A stretch of 64,000 nucleotides of DNA from Staphylotrichum longicolle (taxonomy: Eukaryota > Ascomycota > Sordariomycetes > Sordariales > Chaetomiaceae). Position numbers and translations under genes: made by a program. The notes below the pieces were generated by a model, which worked only from the letters and a program-made list of their open reading frames with translations, ran no database searches and was not told where the DNA came from. The DNA lies in NCBI GenBank assembly GCA_019096155.1, contig JAHCVI010000003.1, forward strand, positions 3,100,001 to 3,164,000. Reading direction: 5' to 3'. Positions 23,247 through 34,421 of this stretch are shown here, piece after piece (position 1 is the stretch's first letter; every line of letters starts with the position of its first letter).

Positions 23247-24494
23247 TCACAGGCCACCACCTCCCTCCTCCTCCACCTTCCCTTCATCTACCCAGCATTC
23301 CCTCCTCTGAAACAGCAGCACCTCATCCCCCCAACCCCACCACCCCGCCGTCAGGTTCCTCGCAAACACCTCCATGGCCTCATACTTCCTCGGCAACAAC
23401 TCCTCAAACAACGCCCTCAGATTCGGCTTCCGTGAATGCACATCCGGCACCGCAACAATCACCTTCCCCGGAAACCGACCCCCTCCCCCACTTCTCCTTC
23501 TCCTCCGCCTCCGCCTCCGCGCCCATCCCCATCCCCGCCGGCGGCCCCTTTCTTCCTCCTCCTCGCAATGAGCAGCCGCTCCCAAGGCTTCCTCCACGCC
23601 GACCCGACCGCCACCACCGGCTCCCCGGCCGTCGTCACCTTGGCCCACGTCCACTCGCCGACCAGCTCCACGTCCCACTCCGCAAACACGCCGCCTTGCG
23701 GCCTAGTGAGCAGGTCGACGAACCGCGGCGCGTTGGTCACCCACACGGCGACGAGCCCGCCGGGCGCGAGGCGCGACGCGACGGGGATCTGGCGCAGGAG
23801 GGCGCGGACGGCGGACGGGTCCGCCGCGGGCCGGTAGGCCCGGGGCCGGCGCGCTTGCGCTTGGCGGAGCGGTTGGGCCAGGGCGGGTCGAGGAGGATGA
23901 GGTCGAAGGCGTGCGCCGGGGTGGCGGAGAGGAGGGCGGCGCGGTGGGAGGAGATGGTGCCCTGGAGGGGGCGGGCGAGGGGGGAGGTGGTATTTTGAGG
24001 GGTCGAAGGGAGGGGCGGGAATGGGGACGGGGGTGGGGGGTTGTGAGGGTGAGGGTGAGGATGAGGGGGTGTGCTTGTCGGTGCTGAGAGATATGGCGAT
24101 GGTGGTGGTGGTGATGGTGGAGGGGCTGCGCTTGGCTGGGGTTTGGAGGATATGCGTGGCAGACACCAGGGGCCGTCATATGACCCCGGATCTCCTCCAG
24201 GGCGGATTCGACCGCCGCCTGGGTCATGAGATCAGCCAGTAGCGCCGAGGGCGAGGCGGCCGGCGGGTCGGATCCGCCCGCCTTGGGCTCCGGGGTTGGG
24301 AACGGCACTGCCGGAGGCAAGGCCGAGATTAACCTTCGGAGGGGCGTGGGAGGGGAGGCTCCATTGGCAGCGGTCAACTCGCTTGATGGGACCTGTGCTT
24401 CCTCAATTGACCGTGGCAGGTCCAGCAGAACCACTGTCTTGCGGTCATTTTGCCAGAGGATGCACGACGACGACGACGACGACGACGAGGTCAT
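23247..24494 (-). CDS. MT-A70 family (METTL4-like) adenine N6-methyltransferase, three apparent frameshifts
   Basis: S-adenosylmethionine-dependent methyltransferase of the MT-A70 superfamily, whose METTL4 branch methylates N6 of adenine in RNA or DNA. The catalytic DPPW is present within LILLDPPWPNRS, followed by GGLVAVWVTNAP, WTWAKVTTAGEPV, WERLLIA, and VPDVHSRKPNLRALFEELL with ECW near the end, all in the order of the family. The N-terminus begins with a poly-Ser run (GAC repeat DNA on the plus strand) and ILWQNDRKTVVLLDLPRSIEEAQ. The frame changes three times: near 24173 (before GPWCLPR), near 23840 (just after DPPW) and in the Gly-rich stretch about 23490-23560. Each is explained by one missing base in a G/C run, and adding three bases gives 417 codons. 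Either an intact enzyme with sequence errors or a pseudogene. Confidence 0.72.
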
Positions 24495-25053
24495 CTCATC
24501 GGCCGCCCTCTGGTGACCTGGTCTGCGTGTTTCCGATCTGGAACGTTCCGCGTGCCCGCAGATTGGCGCAGAATCTGGGGAAGCAGGAACAAGCGCGCCA
24601 AGGAACGCGGGATGAGGAGGGAAAATATGGGGGCGCTGACTGTCGCGTGAGTGCTGGTTGGCCCCTTTCGCCAGGCCCTGCCAGGGTCGTAGGGAGTAAG
24701 CCGGGGTGTCGGTAATCCTCGGCTTGTGGAGGCGGGGACCAGCCAAATGCTAAAAGCTCGCTTTTTTGGTCGCGAGCAAGGAATGACGTTCGGTGTTGCA
24801 TTTCCGGAATTTTGACTTTCTTGTGTCGTCGTTCGCATCAACAACGTGCGCCCACGATTTTTGCCTGGCTCAAGCCGACTGCGACTTTTTATTTTGTATT
24901 TGTCGCTTGGGGTCTTGCTGCTCCATAACAAAAGTTCGAACTCGAAGCAACGTCCTTGCGTAATGCGCCAGTAGCGCGTCGCTCCGTCTTTTCCGATCGC
25001 CCTCCTGAGCGCCCCTCGTCGCAAACCGCCGAGTGCACCACCGTCGAGAGGGA
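24495..25053. other. Divergent intergenic region, METTL4-like gene and LEU5
   Basis: Shared upstream region of two divergent genes. No further gene seen. Confidence 0.55.
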
Positions 25054-26290
25054 ATGCCCCCGGCCCTCATGAGTTATGCCTCCATGCCGGGGGTCTCGCC
25101 GTCACAACATCCGAGGGAGGCTACCGATGTGCCGCGGACACCGGTAGCCTCGAGGAAGGACCCCCCGGTGTGTCCGACTGACGACGAGGCCCGGATCCCA
25201 CGCAAAGTAGCAAAGGACAAGCGCAGCTTTGACTACCTGTGGCGGTCGGGCGTTGCAGGAGGCATGGCTGGATGCGCAGTATGTTCTATTCTCTGCTAAA
25301 CGGGATCCTTCAACGTCAATCTTGCTGACGCTCATCCGCAGGCCAAAACAATTGTCGCACCGCTCGATCGGGTCAAGATTCTCTTTCAGTCTCATAACCC
25401 GCAGTTCGTCAAGTACACGGGGTCCTGGTATGGCGTAAAGGAGGCGATCAAGCAGATCTACCACCAGGATGGACCGTTAGGACTATACAGAGGCCACTCG
25501 GCCACGCTCCTGAGGATCTTTCCCTATGCCGCCATCAAGTTCCTCGCATACGAACAAATCCGAGCCGTCATTATTCCCCGAAGAGAGCACGAAACCCCGT
25601 TCCGCCGTCTCATCAGCGGTTCCCTGGCAGGCGTGACATCGGTCTTCTTCACCTACCCGCTCGAGGTCATCCGAGTGCGGCTTGCCTTTGAGACGAAGCA
25701 AGACAGCCGTTCGACCTTCCGCTCAATATGCAAGCAGATCTATCATGAGCGACAACACCGGAGACCGGCAGCGCCGGCATCAGCTCGTGGCGCCGCCGCA
25801 TCTGTCGCTACGGCCGCGGCCCCCTGGCCCCGAGCTTTGGACTGACCAACTTCTATCGCGGCTTCTCTCCAACCTCCTCGGCATGCTGCCCTACGCCGGC
25901 ATGTCGTTCCTCACGCACGACACTGCGGGCGACGTTCTCCGCCATCCGGCGATCGCCAAGTACACGACGCTCCCCAGGCCCGAAAACTCCCCGCCAGGCA
26001 AGCCGGCACCCCTGCGTGCGTGGGCCGAGCTGTTTGCGGGCGGTGTGGCAGGACTCGTCTCGCAGACGGCGTCGTACCCGCTAGAGGTGATCAGGAGACG
26101 GATGCAGGTTGGCGGCGCGGTCGGCGATGGGCACCGGATGCGCATCGGCGAGACGGCCAAGATGATCATGCGGGAGCGCGGCTTCCGGGGGTTCTTTGTA
26201 GGGTTGACGATTGGCTATGCCAAGGTGATGCCCATGGCGGCGGCGAGCTTTTACACGTACGAGCGGTTCAAGATGTGGTTTGGCATTTAG
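25054..26290 (+). CDS. LEU5: Mitochondrial carrier, coenzyme A transporter type (Leu5/SLC25A16), two apparent frameshifts
   Basis: Inner-membrane carrier needed for CoA accumulation in mitochondria. Exon 1 is 25054-25278 and exon 2 starts at 25342. Three carrier repeats are visible: repeat 1 with the signature PLDRVKI, repeat 2 with YPLEVIRVRLAFETK, and repeat 3 with YPLEVIRRRMQV. LYRGHSATLLRIFPYAAIKF and LGMLPYAGMSFLTHDTAGDVLR are typical of the Leu5 branch. The frame changes twice in the linker to repeat 2's second helix: between 25820 and 25831 (C-rich), and at 25873-25874, where ACC CTC CTC would be expected but one C is absent (FYRGFSPT, then LLGMLPYAG). Adding two bases gives 392 codons including the stop, a normal length. 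Sequence error looks likelier than decay because all three repeats are well conserved. Confidence 0.85.
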
Positions 26291-26918
26291 AGGACATCTG
26301 TCGATGTGGGTGGGACTAAGCATATGATCGGCGTTTGGGTGGCTTTCTGTATCTGGATCCCAGTGCGGGTTCGAGCATCGTTTGAGTCTATAGATGTTTT
26401 CGCATTGAAATCAAGCGGGTGCTACCGAGACTTTTGGGCGTGCTTGTACGGGAGTCTCACTTGTATACAGGAAGCCTTGGGGAATCACTGAGCTGCCAGC
26501 TCAATCATCGTCACGGCACCTGGATACGGCCTGCATGGAAGCCTGGAACCATCGCTGTTTCCTAGTTCCGGAGCCCAGGGGAAAGTGCGGTGTGAGTTGA
26601 CCACATGTCGCGCCTGCGCAATGCGGTGCCGTCGACACCAAGCAACAATCCACTGGCATCATTCCCCTTGATCAGGACTCAGTCGCCAGCCTGGGCAGCA
26701 GCAATCAAGAGATCTGAGTGACCAAATCCTGGACAGCTCTTACCGGACGCTGTAACCCATTGCTTCTTCAAGTAAGTGCCGACGTGATCTCAGCTCGTCC
26801 ATCGACCACAGACTTCTTCAGCGCGAGTCCAACACTGCCCCACGGTGCAGATCTTAACATCATAATTCATCGACCGACTTACTCTTGACATCCCGCGCGT
26901 TCCAAAGCATTCGTCATC
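26291..26918. other. Intergenic region, tandem plus-strand genes
   Basis: 3' flank of LEU5 and upstream region of the thioesterase gene. No gene seen. Confidence 0.55.
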
Positions 26919-27860
26919 ATGAACCCGAACCGTGCAAAGCAGGCCAAGCCAGCCAACTCCCAGCAGCATGACCAAGCAGGACAGACACTCGCCGTCAAGA
27001 AGCCGAAGCACTCGGGCCCGGACAAGCACGACCAGTACATACGGGACCCGCTCGCGCACTTCCTGTCGATCCCCTGGGCGGCCAAGGCGCTGACGGACCC
27101 GGCGGTCCTCGACATTGTCGTGTCGGACCGCACGCGGCTGGCCACGGGCGAACAGCAGTTTGTGCGGTCCATCCTGAGCAGCGAGACGACGGTGCGGGCA
27201 TGCGTGACGTACTTTTTGAGGGTGCCGTCGCAGCAGCAGCAGGAGAGAAAGAAAACGCTGTTTTCAGCGAGTGGAGGACATCACGGAGCGGGAGAGGGGG
27301 GTCAACAACCATTGTCGAAGAGCAAGGCACTGCTGCAGGGCGGTGGGCCCGAGAATGGCGAGGGGCCCGAGAAGCCGTTCCTGCTGTTCAATGCGCTCTT
27401 GGATCTGGGAGAGGATCTGTGTGGGTTCAAGGGGACGTTGCATGGCGGGGCGCTGGTGGTGTTGCTGGACGAGACGATGTGCGCTGCGGCGGACAATCAG
27501 AGCAGTGAGTCTTGGGTACCCATGACTCGGCAGTCTAGATGAGTAAACTTGCGGGTTCTGTTGCTGACTTGGTCCTGATGGCAGGCTATGCGTTTACGGC
27601 GACGATGACGACCAAGTTCTTGAAACCTGTCAAACTGCCCGGGGTTGTGGTGGTCAGGTCCAGAGTTATCAAGAAGGAGGGCCGCAAGATATGGGTCAGG
27701 GGTTCGATTGAGGATGGGGACGGTGAGTTAAATTTTGCAGTTTGAGAACTTGACTGAGGCAGCCAAGCTGACTGGCAAATATCTAGGTAACCTCATGGCT
27801 GAGAGCGAAGCAATGCTCGTGGACAAGGCCCCTAACAGATTGGTCAAATCCAATTTGTGA
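26919..27860 (+). CDS. Hotdog-fold acyl-CoA thioesterase-like protein (PaaI/THEM4 type)
   Basis: Exons 26919-27504, 27585-27722 and 27787-27860 give 265 residues. The hotdog core is in the second half: CGFKGTLHGGALVVLLDETM supplies the HGG motif and catalytic-type acidic residue (D-E after the helix), followed by YAFTATMTTKFLKPVKLP and VIKKEGRKIWVRGSIEDGDG, then LMAESEAMLVD. The N-terminal 110 residues are Lys/Gln-rich and include DHxxYIRDPLAHFLSIPWA-like sequence seen in fungal members. Introns are 80 and 64 bases with normal sites. The protein would hydrolyse acyl-CoA esters; chain length and location are not evident. The first 30 residues are basic, but I see no clear mitochondrial presequence. 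Confidence 0.85.
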
Positions 27861-28286
27861 AGGATGTTGAGAACTGCGGTTAAAAGGGACGGCATGAGGA
27901 GTAGCTAGTGTTTATAAGGCTGAAAAAAGAAATAATTAAACCATTGAATTTCGAATTCATGATAGTTAGACGGTGTCAAGCTCCGTTGTGTTGTGACCGG
28001 TGAACAGAGATCAACGTTAAAGGCCACAAGAAAACATCAAGAGCCAGGAGGTGTCGGGACAACCTCTGACAACTCACCGCACTAACAGTTTCAATGGCGC
28101 TGATTGGATGCGCTTGTTGATTGGCTCACCCAAGGGTCCACTCTTCGCTCGCATGCCTGCCTTGACCCCAGGAGATTGGTGAACCGACGCGCGCCTGCTC
28201 ACTGAGACGCGCCTGAAGTGAAACGACACATTCGACTCGAAATTTCAGACAGCGCTCAACTTGGTCCTGTTATCAACTCAGGAACA
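27861..28286. other. Intergenic region upstream of ORC4
   Basis: 3' flank of the thioesterase gene and upstream region of ORC4. A frame open from 28218 has no ATG before 28287. Confidence 0.55.
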
Positions 28287-30939
28287 ATGGGCAGCAGTAA
28301 CACCACTCCTTCGACAAGAAAACGAGCGAGAGCACAAAATGACGAGGAGCCGTCATCATCAACAGCCAAGAAGCCCAAGACAAGGCCATCATCAACCGTG
28401 TCATGGCCCACTGTTGTTGAAGATGAAGACGAAGATGGCGCAGACCAGGAATCCAATTCACGCAAGACTACAAATGGCCCTCTGCGGCGTGGCCGGGGTC
28501 TGAGAACCGCAAAAGCTCCCAAGGGCTCACCACCAGAAGAGACGTCTTCAAATCAGCCTCAGCAGGCAGCCCAGCACACCACCGACAGTACTCGGCTCAA
28601 GAAATTGCGGGCCTCAGCCAGCAGCCAGAAATCCAGCATTTACGACGTTCCGGACTCGGGCGAGGATGAGCTCAATGCCGCCGCCGAAGCTCCTCCTAAG
28701 CCCAAGCGTGGGAAGCCGACCGCGCCTGTCAAAACTGCCGCCGAGATTGCGCCCGCCCTGACCAGGAATGAAGAGGCTCCCCCCAAGAGGAAGCGTGGCC
28801 GCCCCAGCAAGAAAGATCTCGAAGCCAGGGCCAAGGCCCAAAATAGCCTTGGTTCCTCCAGCAACCAGAATCAAGGACTGAATGGCGACGCGGCGACCAC
28901 GGGCACGTCGGCCCAGAAGATCCGTCGCCTAACCACTACGGCAAAGGGGAGGAAAGGGGAGGACTCCGAGTTGCCCAAAGGGATCCTGACCCCTCGGAAA
29001 GGCAAGGCTGCCACAGATCGTCAACCGAAGAGCGTCGCTTTTGGCAGCCGGCTTGACGAGGATGCGCTGGAGGAGCTGGCAGTAGGGACGCCGTCAAAGT
29101 CGGCCAGAAAGCGGATTGAAGTCGCAGGGCTCGAGAACAACGAGCACGCCTCGGACGAGGGATCCGGCAGCGACGAGGAGGACGACGAAGTCTGCGCCAT
29201 ATGCTCCAAACCAGACTCGGAGCCGCCCAATGAGATCGTCTTTTGCGACAACTGCGACATGCCTGTGCATCAAGAGTGCTATGGGCTGGCCGAAGTCCCC
29301 GAAGGCGACTGGATCTGCCGGAACTGTTCGCAGGACGACGCAACCTCGGCCAACCGTAGCAGCACAGATGCGCAGCTGTCTGTTGTCGCACGGGAAGACC
29401 AGCGGCCAGAGATTCCGAACTTTGACCTGCATCTGCGCTTGGCGCAGCGCGTGCTCCTCGACCGTTGCTCCGGCAGGCGTCGTATCAAACTTCGTGGGCA
29501 GGACGAAGCCTACGATAAGGCCTACCAGCTTGTGGAGCAGACAGTCGTCGCAGGCGAAGGCAACTCGATGATGGTGATAGGCGCCCGGGGTTGCGGCAAA
29601 ACTACTGTAAGTGGTTTCACTAGGCCGTCTGTGTGCCATCCAGCTAACCACTGTACAGCTGGTTGAGTCTGTCCTCGCGGACCTGTCGAAAAACCACGAG
29701 GGCCAGTTCCATGTGGTGAGGCTGAACGGATTCATCCATACCGATGATAAGCTAGCCTTGAGGGAAATATGGCGACAACTCGGCAAGGAGATGGCGGTTG
29801 AGGATGAGCTTGTCAACAAGGTAGATTGCGCCTCACCCCGAGCATATCGCCATTTGCTGACTGTAGCAGACCACAAACCACGCCGACACCATGGCGTCCC
29901 TGCTTGCCTTATTGTCGCATCCTTCCGAGATTGCTGAGGGGCAGGACGGCATAACGTCCAAGTCAATCATCTTTGTGATAGACGAGTTCGACCTCTTTGC
30001 GACGCACGCTCGGCAGACGCTTCTCTACAACCTGTTTGACATTGCACAGGCACGGAAAGCCCCGATCGCTGTGCTCGGGTTGACGACGAGGATCGATGTC
30101 GTCGAAAGTCTTGAAAAGCGAGTGAAGAGTCGTTTCAGCCACAGATACGTCTATCTCTCTCTGCCAAAAAGCCTGCCGGCGTACTGGGACGTATGCAAGC
30201 AAGGACTGAGCATCGACGTGGAGGATATGATCCTGGAGGGCATCGATCCCAGTCAAGAAGGCCACCGCGCCTTCTGGGACTGGTGGAATTCGAAGATCGA
30301 GGTACGAGCGCCTCGCTCTCTGGGAGACATGGGTGTTGATACCAGCTCACTGACCAATTGTAGTCACTCCACAAAACACAAAGCTTCACCGACCATCTTG
30401 AATCGCACTTCTACAGCACCAAGTCGGTTTCCGCCTTTCTTACGACGTGCGTTATGCCACTCGCAGCGCTTTCCTCGACATCGACATCGTTGCAAATACC
30501 TTCAACGTCAGGGTTCAGCGTCTCTCTTGAACCACCAGACTCCAAGCTGCACCTCCTCGGCTCACTCTCGGACCTGGACCTGTCCCTGCTCATCGCGGCC
30601 GCGCGGCTAGACATCGTGGCGCATACCGACACAGTCAACTTCGCCATGGCGTACGACGAGTACACGTCGCTGATGGGGAGGCAGCGGGTGCAATCGGTGA
30701 GCTCAGGGATGCTTGCGCTGGGGGGCGGAGCGCGTGTGTGGGGTCGCGGCACAGCGGGGATTGCGTGGGAGCGTCTAGTTGCCGTCGGCCTGCTTGTCCC
30801 GGCGGCGGCGGGCGGCAGGGGCACTGCGGGTCTGGGTGGGTTAGACGCCAAGATGTGGAAGCTAGACGTCGCGCTGGAGGAAATTCCAGCGGCGGTGAAG
30901 CTAAATGCGGTTCTGGCACGGTGGTGCAAGGAGATTTAA
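28287..30939 (+). CDS. ORC4: Origin recognition complex subunit 4 with N-terminal AT-hook-like motifs and a PHD finger
   Basis: AAA+ subunit of ORC, which marks replication origins and loads MCM helicase. Exons 28287-29606, 29659-29820, 29867-30301 and 30364-30939 give 830 residues. Residues 1-295 are basic and disordered, with AT-hook-like KRKRGRPSKKD and PKRGKPT. A C4HC3 PHD finger follows at about 300-350: CAIC, then CDNCD, H-Q-E-C and C-R-N-C. The AAA+ module has Walker A GARGCGKTT (about 432, split from the rest by intron 1) and Walker B IIFVIDEFDLF, with sensor-type VLGLTTRID. The C-terminal winged-helix part is shorter and Gly-rich in places. Intron 2 ends TAGCAG, so an extra Gln can be included (start 29867) or skipped (29870). 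The PHD finger resembles the NTO1/BRPF type. Confidence 0.9.
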
Positions 30940-31649
30940 CCCGGCCCTGCTGGCATGCAGCGCCAGCCGTTAACGTTAAACCGAATACAACATCCCTTCT
31001 GCAGGGTCGACCTGCACCGGGCCGTTGTGCAAATGCAAGACTATTTCTTCTTCAGTCCTGCCCATCGTTCCTCTCCCATAACCCGCTGGGCCGCAGAAGC
31101 GGAACGCGCAAGCAAGTTGAGGGACCCCAACATCGGATGTTGGTGAGCACCAGCTCATTTCTGGTTAGCTCGCAACAGCGACCAACTCAGCCCTGCGTCT
31201 GTTCGGTTGGTCGTCCGATATGCACGAAAACCCGGCTCGTGCCCGGAAAGCCGGAACACCGGGTTCCCGCCAGGGGTGCTATTTTCGGCAGCACTGCCAT
31301 GCTTGCCACACCCACCCACGTGGTTGGGTGACATTGAGACCACCAAACGGAACCCTGCAGGGAGGTGCGCCACGGCCAACAATAGGCGACCCCAGGTGCA
31401 GCCACCCAACGGATTTAGTCCAGCCGCTTGGGGGCATTGCTTGAGCTATCCGTCCCACGTCAGACAATGACATGATGTTTGTATATACAGCCTTGACTTT
31501 GTCCGCCAAGGGTTTCCCGATGTCTTGGGATGCGGTTTGGTTTTGTTTGGTTTCGTTTTGTTTATTTGCCAAAGTGATCTTCGACTCATGTGCTTGAGAT
31601 CTTGTGGCATCAAGAAGATTGCCTGATTCGTCACTTACACGCCGCCGAC
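30940..31649. other. Intergenic region upstream of the DUF7053 gene
   Basis: 3' flank of ORC4 and promoter of the next plus-strand gene. No gene recognised. Confidence 0.55.
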
Positions 31650-33075
31650 ATGTCGAAGCGAACTCTTTTCACCACCATCACACCGCTCCCCGCGGGCGTG
31701 ACCCGAGACATCGTCCTCGATTTCCTCCACAACCACGAGGAGATGATAGATCTCAACCCGCTCGTCAAGGAGCGTCACCCAATCCCAACGCCGCCTCACG
31801 CTCAGGCTGATGAGCTTCAGTGCCGGTGGTACTCGCTCACAGACAAGATCTCGTACTTGCCTGGAGTGGCCGGCGACATCACTTATACCTGTGCATTCCA
31901 CGATTTGCTGAATGGCATACAAACGCATTGCTATGCGCCGGCCGGGTTGAGTAAGTCATTCATACCATCGGTGATCACGATTCTCGATCTGACACTCTAC
32001 AGCCATCCGCGATAAATGGACTGTTGGTGGCTCTCTTCCTGGGGAACCCGCACAACCCCCCGAACTCGGCCTCAAGGCGCCGCCGACGGGCCTCTATCTC
32101 CGCGAGGACGTTGACATGCGCTGCAACATGATCATGACAAGCTTTGTCAAGAAGACGCTCAAAAAGTCCCACGCGGCGCTAGTTGACAGGCTCAAGATCA
32201 AGGCTAAGATCGCGAGCGCCAGCAACAACAAGAGCAGAAGCAATCGAAACAGCGGCGGCAGCGAGGTCTCTTCGCAACCATTCACAATCACATTCGGTGG
32301 TCCCAACGGTGCGGGTATCTCCAGCAGCCAGTATCCCAACCATGTGTCCGCATCCGGCCCGATCAGCCGCCCCTCTTCTCCCGCCTCGTCCGCTGCCAGC
32401 ACCACGTCCTCTCTCTCCGCCTACAGCGCCAACGGCACTCCGATGTGGTCACCGCCCCCAGCAAGCAGCCTCGGAACAAGCCCGGCATTGTCCACCAAGA
32501 CTCCCCCAACGACACCCGGCAGCAATTACCAGGCCAAGCCCCAGTTCCAGCAAAGCGAGTACCCCGCGCAGCCCAAAGTACCATCCGTATCAAACATCCC
32601 CGTTCCAGAACCAGAAACCCCCTTCCTCCGCCAAGTCACCCCGGACTGGCCCCTCAAGACCCAACAGCCCTCCCCCCCTCCAACATGGCCCCTCAAGGCC
32701 CAACAGCAGCAACGACCATCCCTTCCAACATCCCGACCGCACAGCCAGCTCTACATCGCCGCCTACCGGCCTCCCACGGGCAATCTCACTCCGCCAAAGA
32801 CGCCCACCAACCCTCCTCCCCCTCCTGTCGCCAATCGTGATGGCAGCGGACAGAGCAGCCCCGGCAAGCTATCAGACGACGCGCTCTGGCAGGCTCTGGG
32901 CGGCGGCCGGGGTTTCGCGCTGCAGAACGGGGCGAGCTACAAGGTCAATCATGCTGGGAATGGGACCGCGAGCGACGGGACTGGGAACGGTGGGAGGGGC
33001 CATCATCATGCGAGGACGCAGAGCCAGGGCCATCCGGAGTATCCGCAGATGAGTCCGTATGATGACGAAGGGTGA
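31650..33075 (+). CDS. DUF7053-type domain protein with long disordered tail
   Basis: Exons 31650-31950 and 32003-33075 give 457 residues; the 52-base intron joins AGL to TIRDKWTVGG. The N-terminal 160 residues start SKRTLFTTITPLPAGVTRD and continue with DFLHNHEEMIDLNPLVKERH and a beta-rich stretch ending LREDVDMRCNMIMTSFVKKTL. This matches fungal DUF7053 proteins, which are predicted to have a START/SRPBCC-like lipid-binding fold. The remaining 300 residues are Ser/Pro/Gln-rich and disordered, ending with a Gly/His-rich stretch. It could be a lipid-binding adaptor, but no function is established. The domain name is recalled from the family start motif and should be verified by profile search. 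Confidence 0.75.
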
Positions 33076-33778
33076 TGGTGATGATGGTGATGGAGATGAG
33101 ATGGGGAGTGTCAGGCTGGGCGTGGTGGGGGGCGCGAGGCCGGTGAGCTTGCCGGCGCAGGCGACGTTGAGGCGGCCGTTTGTGGCTGGATTTTATTGAC
33201 CAAATTTCGGGGGGTAAGGGGAAGATCTGAATGTGGAAGACGTTTGGTTGGTGTTTTGCTTGTGTGGTGATGGGGAAGGGGAGGGATGAGTTGGGGGTGA
33301 AGTTTGTGTTGCATTCGATACCCGGAGTACCAAAAGCAATGGGAGAGTTTTGAATTGTTTTTCAAGTATATTTGATGGTGAACGCATGACCCTGATCTCG
33401 ACCTATAATGTCTGAGGGAAAGGACCCCATAGTCGAAGGGTATGCACGATTCACCACAGCCTTGGTTAACAACCTAAATGTGAGGCATGTCATACGAGTC
33501 TATATATTCCAACACAACAAAAAGTTCCTGGGGAGAAACGATATCAAATAACCATGATAACAACCAAGTGTCTCCACGAACAACGTTTACGTTTACACCC
33601 CACCTCACCCCTTCTTTGATCCCATGTCGTTGAAGTAGAGGCTACAAAAACAAAACCATTACCCGAGAAAGGAAAAACAAAACAGTCAACCAAACCCAGA
33701 TTTACTCCTATCCAACCCAAACTACCTTACCCATCCAAAACATTTTCCCAAGCACCCCACGAGCCAACCTCCTCAAAC
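33076..33778. other. Convergent intergenic region
   Basis: 3' flanks of the DUF7053 gene (plus) and the His-rich secreted protein gene (minus). AT-richer than its surroundings. No gene seen. Confidence 0.6.
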
Positions 33779-34421
33779 TCACAACAACAAAACCCCAGCC
33801 ATCCCCATCACAACTCCCACTCCAACTTCCAACCCCATTCCACCCCTACCCGCCCCAGCAATAGCCACAAACGGCGTCGGCCTCACCCCGCCCGTCGCCG
33901 TCGGCAGCGGCCCCAGCGGCGGCAGCAGCAAGCCCGTCGCGCCCGACGGCACGGGCGCCGGCGCCAGCCTGCCGCCCTCGGGTCCCGCGACAGCAGGCGG
34001 TAAGTCGACGGCGGGGCCATCTTCGTTCCCACCCTCGTCTTGGATGACGTCGCCGCCGGGGGCGCCGCATGCTGCGTCCTGGTTATGATGATGGTGGTCT
34101 TGTTTGGTCTACGCAGACAGGGGAGAAGGGATTGGGCTTGTTAGCTCATTGGCGATGTGGAAGAGGTGGGGATCACGGGTTTGGTTGGCTTGGGGGGTGG
34201 GAGGGTAGAAAAGGGGGGAGACGGGAGGGGAGGCGTACGGTGGACATGGTGACGTTGCCCGCGCGACGGGGGTGGTGGCGGTAGGAGTGCTGGTGGGTGA
34301 GCTGGTGCGGCTCCTGGTGGTAGGCGTCGTGATGGTCGCGGTGAGGGTTGGAGGTGGTGGTGGCTGTTGCCACGGCCGCGGAGGCGGCGAGGAGGAGGAG
34401 GGCGTTGGTGACAAGTTGCAT
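33779..34421 (-). CDS. Small His-rich secreted protein, probably GPI-anchored
   Basis: Exons 34421-34239 and 34108-33779 give 170 residues. The 130-base intron has donor GTACGC, a GCTAAC branch-like site and acceptor GCGTAG, and joins MST to TKQDHHHHNQD in frame. Residues 1-20 form a clear signal peptide (MQLVTNALLLLAASAAVATA). Two His-rich stretches follow: one before the intron with HRDHHDAYHQ and HQHSYRHH, one after with HHHH. A single Cys is present. The C-terminus is hydrophobic and Gly/Val-rich (LEVGVGVVMGMAGVLLL), preceded by small residues, as expected for GPI anchoring. No family recognised; metal binding at the cell wall is an inference from His content. Confidence 0.7.

Noticed and set aside
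23979..23984. An extra C in the METTL4-like gene creating a PPFDPSKYHLP segment
   Set aside because: A single frame runs without interruption from GPWCLPR to DPPWPNRS through this site, so no shift is needed here.
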